NCBI GenBank assembly: GCA_044508835.1
Contig: JBIQHD010000065.1
Coordinates: forward strand, 1-6,437
Reading direction: 5' to 3'
Length of the DNA stretch: 6,437 bases
From: JAKFDI01 sp044508835
Lineage (GTDB): Bacteria; Pseudomonadota; Gammaproteobacteria; Burkholderiales; Burkholderiaceae_C
Below, piece by piece: positions 1-5,436 of this stretch; the first letter of the stretch is position 1; each line of letters begins with the position of its first letter. The notes below the pieces were generated by a model that was given only the letters and a program-made list of their open reading frames with translations, searched no databases and was not told the DNA's origin. A program made the position numbers and the translations under genes.

Positions 1-204
1 GCGCTTCTCGCCGACGCCTACGGGAAGCGCTTCGGCTCGCTGCGCATCGCCACCCAGGGCGGCGTCGCTGCGCGACGCACCGCCCATCCAGCCGAAGCGC
101 AGCGAGGCGAGGCTGGTGTTGCGGGGTCCCCGTGGGAGGCGTCGAGGAGCGCAGGAGTTTGGCGCGGCGCGCAGCGCCTTCGTCTTCTGACTTCGCGCGA
201 CTGT
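1..204. other. GC-rich segment without an assignable gene; probable dispersed repeat
   Basis: I cannot assign a gene here. Several frames on both strands stay open, as expected from the base composition; one plus-strand frame ends at a TGA at 188-190 and another runs on into the insertion sequence. The first 66 bases have a codon-like rhythm and could be the 3' end of a gene entering from the left, but I recognise no family. The stretch from about 80 to 204 resembles, from memory, GC-rich sequence scattered between and into gene ends in Rubrivivax- or Methylibium-type genomes. That resemblance is recollection and not a search result. No promoter, RNA gene or terminator was found. Confidence 0.35.
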
Positions 205-234
205 CTGATACTAATTCGCGTTCAAAGATATAGA
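205..234 (+). repeat. Left terminal inverted repeat of the IS630 element
   Basis: Read inward on the plus strand, this end matches the reverse complement of 1312-1341 at 24 of 30 positions. It includes two uninterrupted blocks, CTGATAC and GCGTTCAA. The outermost six bases may be target sequence and not element (see the palindrome finding). The transposase stop codon (213-211) lies inside this repeat. Confidence 0.8.
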
Positions 235-1276
235 AGTTATCCACTTGAAGCCCGTCATGGACTGGATCCGTTGCGGGTTGGCTTCAAGGGAACGCAGGCC
301 AGCGCTGAGCGAGTGCTCGACCGCGTCGAGGTTGGCGAAGACGTGGTTGGCGAAGCACTGCTCTCGCAGTGCCTCCCACAGGTGCTCGGCCGGGTTCAGC
401 TCGGGGCTGTAGGGCGGCAAGAACAGCAGCCGCATGTTCGTGGGCACGAGCAGCTCGCCCGCGAGGTGCCAGCCGGCCTGGTCCATGACCATCAGGATGA
501 ACTCGCTTGGGTGGCGCTGTGCGACCTCGTGCAGGAACAGTGACATCGTCTGGGCGTTGACCCAGGGCAGCACGAGGCTGTCCATGACGCCGTCGTGCGG
601 GCTGACGGCGCTGAAGGCGTAGATGTACTTGCGCTCCAGCCGTGCACCCACCACCGGGCGAGTGCCGTGCGGTGCCCAGCAGCGCCGCGGCGTGCCCAGC
701 AAGCCGAAGCGGCCCTCGTCCTGGAACATCAGCCGCACCCGGGGGCAGCGTTCAGCCTGGCGCGAGACCTCGTGGCGTACCGCTCGGCGCAGTTTTTTTA
801 AAGGCGGCCGGCGCCGCAACGTCTGCCTTCGGATGCCTGGGGCGCGGCACGACCTTGCGCCAGCCGTGACGCTGCAGCAGCCGGTAGATCGTCGAGCGTG
901 CCACGTCCGCGCCCACACTGTCGCGGTAGGCCTGCTGCACTTCGGCCACCGTGAGCATGCCGCCGGCCTGGGCGCGCTGCACGAACGGCGCCAGCAGCTC
1001 CTGCTCTTGCTGCTCGGTGAGGTGCTGGTGGCGCCTGCCTCCGCGGGCGCGCACATCGAAGATCGCCTCGCCCTCCTTGGCCCAGCGCGAGTGCATCACG
1101 TGCACCGTCGCTGTGGACCAGCCCAGCAGTCGCCCAATCTCTGCGGCCGAACTGCCCAGCGTGGCCCTGATCAGCACGCACTGGATTCGCTGGTACTCCG
1201 TGTGACTGCCGGCCTGCTTGAGCCTCTCGGCCAGCCGCTCCACGGTCGCCTTGTCGCACGCGATCAGACTCTTCAT
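211..1276 (-). CDS. IS630-family transposase in two frames (+1 shift at A7)
   Basis: Cuts and joins the element's ends at TA targets. The first frame starts at ATG 1276-1274 behind a good GAGGAG six bases upstream, and would stop at TGA 754-752 after 174 residues. The second frame runs to TAG 213-211. Joining them by a +1 shift on the A run at 799-793 (TTT AAA AAA, skip one A, CTG) gives a 354-residue protein, the usual family length. Residues 1-80 look like a helix-turn-helix region and 85-145 like a second winged-helix unit. The catalytic triad is D186 (FQDEGRFG), D265 (VMDQAGWH) and E297 (PPYSPELNPAEHLW), with 31 residues between the last two, slightly shorter than the classic D34E. All key residues are intact. 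Either the shift is programmed (ribosomal or transcriptional slippage) or the gene is inactivated by one extra A; sequence alone cannot decide. The unshifted product would be a free DNA-binding domain. Confidence 0.87.
793..802 (-). other. A7 slippage site joining the two transposase frames
   Basis: On the coding strand the sequence is TTT followed by seven A and then CTG. Frame one reads TTT AAA AAA ACT; frame two reads TTA AAA AAA CTG. Skipping one A (a +1 shift, or an RNA missing one A or with two extra) restores the sequence FKKLRR across the junction. A run of six A would make the gene a single open frame, so a simple one-base insertion is the competing explanation. Confidence 0.7.
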
Positions 1277-1301
1277 CCACGACTCCTCAAAGTCCGTGGA
1301 T
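1275..1301 (-). promoter_or_regulatory. Leader hairpin covering the transposase start region
   Basis: On the transcript, bases 1301-1291 (ATCCACGGACT) pair with 1284-1275 (AGTCGTGGAT). This gives a 10-bp stem with one bulged G and the six-base loop TTGAGG. The ribosome-binding GAGGAG (1288-1283) lies across the loop and upper stem, and the first two bases of the ATG close the stem. Such a fold would hinder translation. In other IS families (IS10, IS50) similar hairpins form only on read-through transcripts and limit transposase made from outside promoters. A role here is inference. Confidence 0.55.
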
Positions 1302-1305
1302 CAAC

Positions 1306-1311
1306 ATCATA
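1306..1311 (-). promoter_or_regulatory. Possible -10 element of the transposase promoter
   Basis: The minus strand reads TATGAT in the only clearly AT-rich stretch of the window, 30 bases before the start codon. No good -35 box lies at 16-18 bases, so recognition would be weak. Initiation from it would fall near 1298-1300 and would trim the outer base pairs of the leader hairpin. Confidence 0.35.
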
Positions 1312-1341
1312 TCTAAATTATTGAACGCTACTTGGTATCAG
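1312..1341 (-). repeat. Right terminal inverted repeat of the IS630 element
   Basis: Read inward on the minus strand it begins CTGATACCAAG and matches the left end (205-234) at 24 of 30 positions. Mismatches fall at repeat positions 8, 11, 13, 22, 23 and 26. It abuts the AT-rich transposase promoter region. Confidence 0.8.
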
Positions 1342-1354
1342 GCGACGAGCGCTT

Positions 1355-1374
1355 CGATACCTCAGCGCGAACGG
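1355..1374. repeat. Degenerate copy 1 of a dispersed CGAACGG-type repeat
   Basis: This 20-base stretch matches 1395-1414 at 17 of 20 positions; the shared pattern is CGAYACCTCWGCSCGAACGG. It resembles the short CTTCGACA...CGAACGG sequence found in intergenic regions of many proteobacterial genomes (established from memory, not searched). It lies 14 bases outside the IS inverted repeat. Confidence 0.5.
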
Positions 1375-1394
1375 GACTTGGCGGCGCGGGCGCT

Positions 1395-1414
1395 CGACAC
1401 CTCTGCCCGAACGG
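1395..1414. repeat. Degenerate copy 2 of the same dispersed repeat
   Basis: Second copy, exactly 40 bases after the first and in the same orientation, with 17 of 20 identical bases. Its terminal CGAACGG (1408-1414) also forms one arm of an inverted repeat with 1427-1433. Confidence 0.5.
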
Positions 1415-1433
1415 TTCCGGTTCTTGCCGTTCG
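1408..1433 (-). terminator. Possible stem-loop after the five-gene block
   Basis: CGAACGG at 1408-1414 and CCGTTCG at 1427-1433 form a perfect 7-bp stem with a 12-base loop. It begins 14 bases past the stop of the 166-residue hypothetical gene. There is no T run on the minus strand after it, so it is not a textbook intrinsic terminator. It may only stabilise the 3' end, or reflect the dispersed repeat. Confidence 0.3.
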
Positions 1434-1447
1434 ATCGCCAATCGACC

Positions 1448-1948
1448 TCAGGCGCGCCGCTGCCGGTCCTCTTCCGCCGCCGCCGCAGAGAACGGCCGGC
1501 TGCGCTCGATGCGGCGCCACTTGCGCTGTTCCCAGGTCTGCGGCCCCTCGAGCGGCCACTGGTCGATGAGCGCGGCCAGTTCCGCGCGCGGCACGCGGGC
1601 GTAGTGCGGGCCCGACAGGCCGAGCCACCAGCGTCCGCGGCGCAGGCGCAGCGGCAGCGGGGCGCGTGCCTGCGGCACCCAGTAGACGCAGGCGCGCTCG
1701 GCCCAGTAGCCCGTGCGCTCGAAGTTCACGCGGCCGGCGAAGCCGGTGTCCGCCGGGAAGACGAGGCAGTCGCCGGCCGTGAGGGCCACGGCCTGCACCA
1801 GGTCGCCGGCCGATTCGCCGCTGCCGCGGTAGATGAAGATCACGCGCTCGATGTCGCCGGCCGCCACGCGGTCGACCTCGGCATCGCCGTGGAATACCAC
1901 GATGTCCGGTCCGCGCCACGCCGTGCGCCACGTCTTGCTGCTGCTCAT
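1448..1948 (-). CDS. Hypothetical protein, 166 residues
   Basis: I do not recognise this family. The start ATG (1948-1946) is well supported by a GGAGG at 1961-1957, seven to eight bases upstream. The protein has no membrane segment or signal peptide and is likely cytoplasmic. The N-terminal half has a beta-rich pattern (DIVVFHG, RVIFIYRG, DCLVFPADTGF). The C-terminal part is rich in Trp and Arg, with a compact WPLEGPQTWEQRKWRRIE segment that looks conserved and could bind a nucleic acid or another protein. No catalytic motif is evident. The tail of about 15 residues is Ala/Arg/Glu-rich and probably disordered. It follows the MgtC-like gene by 73 bases on the same strand, so it may be the last cistron or have its own promoter. 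Confidence is high that it is a gene and low for any function. Confidence 0.75.
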   Translation of the reverse strand: MSSSKTWRTAWRGPDIVVFHGDAEVDRVAAGDIERVIFIYRGSGESAGDLVQAVALTAGDCLVFPADTGFAGRVNFERTGYWAERACVYWVPQARAPLPLRLRRGRWWLGLSGPHYARVPRAELAALIDQWPLEGPQTWEQRKWRRIERSRPFSAAAAEEDRQRRA

Positions 1949-2021
1949 TGCTCGGGCCTCCAGCCGGCAAGGCTAGCGCCGATGGCGGCCGGCGGGTGTG
2001 TCCAGTCGCGTCAGCCGCGCG

Positions 2022-3284
2022 TCAGCGCGTCAGGTACAGCGCCCAGGCGGCGCCGAGCTGCAGCGCCAGCGCCGCCGTCACGGCCGCGGCGAACCGCGCC
2101 CCGCCCGACGCCTGGGCGACGGCGGCCCGCGTGGCGCTGTTGGCGCTGATCGCGGTCAGCACGCCCAGCAGCCAGGTGGTCGTCGTCACGCTGCCCGCCG
2201 CGAACAGCGCGGCCAGCGAGGCGATGGGCGCGTGCGCGTCGGCGAGGGCGACGAGCGCCGCGCCGGTGAGCGCCCCCGCGTCGCCGAAGCGGCGCTCGGC
2301 CCAGCCCACGCCGAGGGTCACGCCGGTGAGCAGCAGCGCGACGATCACCGCCTCGCGCACGCGCAGGGCCGACGTGCGCGGCGCGCGCTCCGCAGGCGCG
2401 GGCGGCGCCGGCGCCCGCCGGGCCAGCCACAGCAGCGCGCCGCCCGCGGCCAGGGCGCAGCCGAAGCCGCCCGCGGCGATCGGCAGCAGCGCCAGTGCCG
2501 CCGCGGGCGCCATGGCGGCCGCGATCAGCATCGCCTGCACCCAGGTCGCCGCGCTCGACAGCACCCCGCCCGCGGCCTGCAGCAGGTGCTGGCCGGGCGT
2601 CGCGCGGGCGCGGCTGCCGGCCGAGGCGATGGTGGCCGTGCTCGACACGAAGCCCGAGAAGAAGCCCGAGGCGGCGATGCCCGCCGTGGCGCCGAGCCAG
2701 CGCAGCGCCACGTGGCCCGCCGCCTGCAGCGCCAGGATCAGCACCACCAGGCCGACCATCGCCCGCGGGCTGACCCCGGCCAGCCATGCCAGCGGCTCGG
2801 CCGGCATGAGCGGCAGCACGATGAGGATGAGCGCGGCCAGCAGCAGGGCGTCGTGCAGCTCCTGCTCGGTCATCGCCTGCGTGGCGAAGCGGTGCAGCCG
2901 GTCGCGCGCCGCCAGCACGGCCGCGAGCGCGGCGCCGCAGGCGGCCCCGAGTGCGGGCGAATCGACCGACTGCACGCCGACCAGGTAGGTGGTGAACAGC
3001 GACAGCTCGGTGGTGAACGACGGGTCGCGGCCCTGCGTCTTCCAGTGCATGGCCGCGGCGAGCACGCCCACGAGCAGCGCGCCGGCGATCACCAGCACCG
3101 GGTTGCCGAGCGAGTGGGCCAGCGCCCCGGTGAGCGCCGCCACGGTGAAGGTGCGGATGCCCGCATGGTCGCGGTTGCGCCCGCGCCGCTTGCCCTGCTC
3201 GCGCTCCAGGCCGATCAGCAGCCCGACGCCCAGGGCCACGGCCAGGCCCAGCCATTGCGCGTCGGCCGACGCGAAGCCGTTCAC
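2022..3284 (-). CDS. MgtC/SapB and DUF4010 domain membrane protein
   Basis: A 420-residue integral inner-membrane protein. Residues about 12-135 match the MgtC/SapB pattern, with the family-like GLLIGLEREQGKRRGR loop after the first helix and several hydrophobic helices. Residues about 175-400 match DUF4010, with the characteristic GFFSGFVSSTATIAS (207-221) and a later ALTGAALVALADAHAP segment. A short Pro/Ala/Arg-rich stretch (289-305) separates two helix groups. MgtC itself affects magnesium homeostasis and ATP synthase in Salmonella; the long MgtC-DUF4010 proteins have no settled function, so transport or ion-related activity is inference. The start is GTG at 3284-3282, with only a weak purine-rich GGCGGG upstream. 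This start leaves 37 bases after the nuclease stop and a proper first helix. It is probably translated from the same transcript as the nuclease. Confidence 0.85.
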   Translation of the reverse strand: MNGFASADAQWLGLAVALGVGLLIGLEREQGKRRGRNRDHAGIRTFTVAALTGALAHSLGNPVLVIAGALLVGVLAAAMHWKTQGRDPSFTTELSLFTTYLVGVQSVDSPALGAACGAALAAVLAARDRLHRFATQAMTEQELHDALLLAALILIVLPLMPAEPLAWLAGVSPRAMVGLVVLILALQAAGHVALRWLGATAGIAASGFFSGFVSSTATIASAGSRARATPGQHLLQAAGGVLSSAATWVQAMLIAAAMAPAAALALLPIAAGGFGCALAAGGALLWLARRAPAPPAPAERAPRTSALRVREAVIVALLLTGVTLGVGWAERRFGDAGALTGAALVALADAHAPIASLAALFAAGSVTTTTWLLGVLTAISANSATRAAVAQASGGARFAAAVTAALALQLGAAWALYLTR

Positions 3285-3321
3285 CGGGGCGCCCGCCGCT
3301 CCGCGGGCCGTGCGGGAGCGC

Positions 3322-4677
3322 TCACACGTCCACGCTGGCGCAGTGCTCGGGCACGCGCACGCGCCAGCCGAGCTCGTCCTGGATGCGGCTGCGCAGAGTG
3401 TCGGCCGCCTCCGGCTCGCCGTGGACCACGAAGCAGCGTTCGGGCGGCGCCTCGAAGCCGCGCAGCCAGTCGAGCAGCTCGTCGGCGTCGGCGTGACCGG
3501 AGAAGCCTTCGAGGTGGCTCACCTCGGCGCGCACCGGCACGTACTCGCCGTGGATCTTCACCTCGGTGGCGCCGCCGATCAGCTTGGCGCCGCGCGTGCC
3601 GCCCACCTGGAAGCCGGGGAACACGATGTGGTGCCGGCCGTCGGGCGCCAGGGCCTTCAGGTGGTGCAGCACGCGCCCGCCGGTGGCCATGCCGCTGGCG
3701 GCGATGATGACGCCCGGCCAGCGCGCCTGCGAGACGCGCTGCGACTGCTGCGGCGTGGCCACGAGGGTGACGCCGTCGGTCAGGCCGGTGATCTCGCGCG
3801 GCGGCACGCGCAGCTCCCTGCGGTGCTGCCGGTAGAGCGCGGTGGCCTCGATTGCCATCGGGCTGTCGAGGTAGATCGGCATGTCGCGCGGGATGTCGCC
3901 GCGGCGGCGCAGGCGCTGCAGCACCAGCAGCAGCGCCTGCGCGCGGCCGACGGCGAAGGAGGGCATCAGCACCGAGCCGCCGCGCGCCACGGTGGCCTGC
4001 ACGATGGCGGCGAGCTCACGCTCCACCGCGTCGGCCGGGTGGCGGCGGTTGCCGTAGGTCGATTCGACCAGCAGCACGTCGGCATGGGGCACCCGCTGCG
4101 GCGGCGGCATGAGCAGGTCGGCGCCGCGGCCGAGATCGCCCGAGAACACCAGCGTGCGCGAGCCCGAGCGCAGGCTCACCGAGCAGGCGCCGAGCAGGTG
4201 GCCCGCGGGCGTGAGGGTGACGGCGGCCCCCGCCACGTCGACGGCCTGGCCGACGGGGATGGGCACGAAGCGCGCGATCGCCCGCTTCGCGTCGGCCGTG
4301 GTGTACAGCGGCAGGGCCTTGCCGTGGCGGGTGTAGCCGTAGCGGTTGGCGCGGCGGGCGTCCTCCTCCTGCAGCCGGGCGCTGTCGAGCAGCAGCACCT
4401 CGCACAGGTCGCGCGTGGCGCGGCTGGCGTGGATCGGCCCCTTGAAGCCCTGGCTCACCAGGCGCGGCAGGAAGCCGCTGTGGTCCAGGTGGGCATGGCT
4501 GAGCACGACGGCGTCGATCTCGCGCGGCGGCACCGGGAAGGGCGCCCAGTTGCGCTCGCGCAGCGTCTTGAAGCCCTGGAACAGGCCGCAGTCGAGCAGG
4601 ATGCGCGCGCCGCCGGCGTCGACGAGGTGGCGCGAGCCGGTGACGGTGTCGGCCGCCCCGAGGAAATGGATCTGCAT
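3322..4677 (-). CDS. Metallo-beta-lactamase/beta-CASP RNA nuclease
   Basis: A 451-residue cytoplasmic protein of the beta-CASP family (relatives of CPSF-73 and bacterial MBL-fold RNA exonucleases), expected to use two zinc ions to cleave RNA. Zinc ligands are visible: HAHLDH at 61-66 (H61, H63, D65, H66), H160 in GHLLGA and D181 in FSGDLG. The beta-CASP insert follows: motif A at E205 (ESTYGNRR), then about 150 residues, then motif B at H395 (GFSGHAD) and motif C at H419 (VVHGE). All catalytic positions are intact and the length is normal. There is no C-terminal KH or other RNA-binding extension, as in the short bacterial type. The start ATG at 4677 fits the family N-terminus (MQIHFLGAADTVTGS). 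No Shine-Dalgarno is visible, and the gene begins 17 bases after the dehydrogenase stop, so translation coupled to that gene is likely. Substrate is unknown. Confidence 0.92.
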   Translation of the reverse strand: MQIHFLGAADTVTGSRHLVDAGGARILLDCGLFQGFKTLRERNWAPFPVPPREIDAVVLSHAHLDHSGFLPRLVSQGFKGPIHASRATRDLCEVLLLDSARLQEEDARRANRYGYTRHGKALPLYTTADAKRAIARFVPIPVGQAVDVAGAAVTLTPAGHLLGACSVSLRSGSRTLVFSGDLGRGADLLMPPPQRVPHADVLLVESTYGNRRHPADAVERELAAIVQATVARGGSVLMPSFAVGRAQALLLVLQRLRRRGDIPRDMPIYLDSPMAIEATALYRQHRRELRVPPREITGLTDGVTLVATPQQSQRVSQARWPGVIIAASGMATGGRVLHHLKALAPDGRHHIVFPGFQVGGTRGAKLIGGATEVKIHGEYVPVRAEVSHLEGFSGHADADELLDWLRGFEAPPERCFVVHGEPEAADTLRSRIQDELGWRVRVPEHCASVDV

Positions 4678-4694
4678 GAAGGAGGGCGTGGGAC

Positions 4695-5399
4695 TCAGGA
4701 GGCCGCCGGCTGCATGCCGGCGGAGCGGAGGACGTGCACGCCGGGCGGCGCGGCCCGCAGGGCGCGCAGCATGGCGCGCGCCACCGCGTCGGCGCGGATG
4801 GGGCGGACGCCGCGCGGCACCAGGCCCATCACCGGGCGCAGCAGCCGCTCGGCCCAGCGCTCGCCGGGGCGCACCGGCTGGCCGAGCGCGGCGCGGTCGC
4901 CGAGGAGCAGCGAAGGCTGGGCGATGACGAGCGAGTCATAGCCGAGCGCCTGCACGGCCTGCTGCATCTCGCCCTTGACGCGGTTGTAGAAGACGCGCGA
5001 GTGCGCGTCGGCGCCCAGGGCGGACACCACCGCCAGCCGCGTGGCGCCGGCGGCGCGGGCCGCCCGCGCGGTGTTCACGACGGCATCGAAGTCGACGCGG
5101 CGGAACGCCGCCTGCGAGCCGGCGGCCTTGATCGTCGTGCCGAGGGCGATGTACACGTCGTCCGCCGGCGGCACGCGCAACTCGGCGGCAGTGAAGTCCA
5201 CCACGTGCAGCATCAGCCTGGGGTGGGCGTCGAGCCCCGGCACCGGGCGGCGCACGAGCGCGTGCACGACGGCGCAGGACTCGTCCGCGAGCAGCTGCCG
5301 CAGCAGCTCACGGCCGACGAGGCCGGTGGCCCCGGCCAGCAGCACCGCGCGGGCGGGCGTGGCCTTCGGGGATGGGGCGTCGGCATGGACCTCGGTCAT
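4695..5399 (-). CDS. Atypical short-chain dehydrogenase / NAD(P)-binding protein
   Basis: A 234-residue Rossmann-fold protein, probably an oxidoreductase of the atypical SDR group near HTATIP2/TIP30-like proteins. The nucleotide-binding GATGLVG is at 23-29 after the first beta strand, with Arg50-Arg51 after strand two suggesting NADP(H) preference. The candidate catalytic set is S126 (VSALGA), Y138 and K142 (YNRVK), followed by the typical QPSLLLGDR segment (161-169). Length is normal. The first 17 residues are a flexible extension before the fold. The ATG at 5399 is the only plausible start near the edge and has no clear ribosome-binding site. It begins 37 bases after the helicase stop and ends 17 bases before the nuclease. 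The physiological substrate is unknown and the neighbours do not reveal it. Confidence 0.88.
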   Translation of the reverse strand: MTEVHADAPSPKATPARAVLLAGATGLVGRELLRQLLADESCAVVHALVRRPVPGLDAHPRLMLHVVDFTAAELRVPPADDVYIALGTTIKAAGSQAAFRRVDFDAVVNTARAARAAGATRLAVVSALGADAHSRVFYNRVKGEMQQAVQALGYDSLVIAQPSLLLGDRAALGQPVRPGERWAERLLRPVMGLVPRGVRPIRADAVARAMLRALRAAPPGVHVLRSAGMQPAAS

Positions 5400-5411
5400 G
5401 CCGTGAATGTA

Positions 5412-5430
5412 GCCGGGCCTGCCGCCCGGC
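5412..5430 (-). terminator. GC-rich stem-loop between helicase and dehydrogenase genes
   Basis: GCCGGGC (5412-5418) and GCCCGGC (5424-5430) form a perfect 7-bp stem with a five-base loop, seven bases past the helicase stop codon. No T tract follows on the minus strand, so it is at best a weak or partial terminator, or an mRNA-stabilising structure. In DNA this GC-rich such stems also arise by chance. Confidence 0.35.
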
Positions 5431-5436
5431 GCGGCC

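Larger units (their letters stand above)
211..1335 (-). mobile_element. IS630-family insertion sequence, apparently complete
   Basis: The element encodes an IS630-type DDE transposase on the minus strand and is bounded by imperfect inverted repeats. TA dinucleotides lie directly outside both proposed ends (209-210 and 1336-1337), matching the TA target duplication known for this family. With those ends the element is 1125 bases. The inverted symmetry continues outward for six more bases on each side (CTGATA at 205-210 and TATCAG at 1336-1341). The true ends could therefore be 205 and 1341, but then no TA duplication would be visible. The element is less GC-rich than the neighbouring genes, especially at its right end, consistent with acquisition. 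It lies downstream of the 166-residue hypothetical gene and interrupts no recognisable gene. Confidence 0.85.

Noticed and set aside
1..66. Possible 3' end of a gene, compared with MoaA-like N-terminal sequence
   Set aside because: The resemblance covers only a few residues, the CxxxCxxC cluster that must follow is absent, and no start or stop defines a gene.
623..1324. Plus-strand open frame across the transposase
   Set aside because: It is antisense to the DDE transposase, and its sequence shows no family motif.
1349..1433. CRISPR-like array
   Set aside because: Only two imperfect copies with 20-base spacing, no third repeat and no cas genes; it fits a dispersed intergenic repeat better.
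1998..3707. Long plus-strand open frame (about 569 codons) opposite the MgtC-like gene
   Set aside because: Arg/Gln/Gly-rich composition without motifs; it is the complement of a confident membrane-protein gene.
4703..4723. Perfect 8-bp GC stem with a five-base loop at the 3' end of the dehydrogenase gene
   Set aside because: It lies inside coding sequence with no T run, and several such stems are expected by chance in DNA of this composition.
2989..4941. Very long open frame on the plus strand (about 650 codons) opposite the nuclease gene
   Set aside because: It lies antisense to the clear beta-CASP and dehydrogenase genes, its product is low-complexity His/Arg/Ala-rich with no domain, and such antisense open frames are expected at this GC content.
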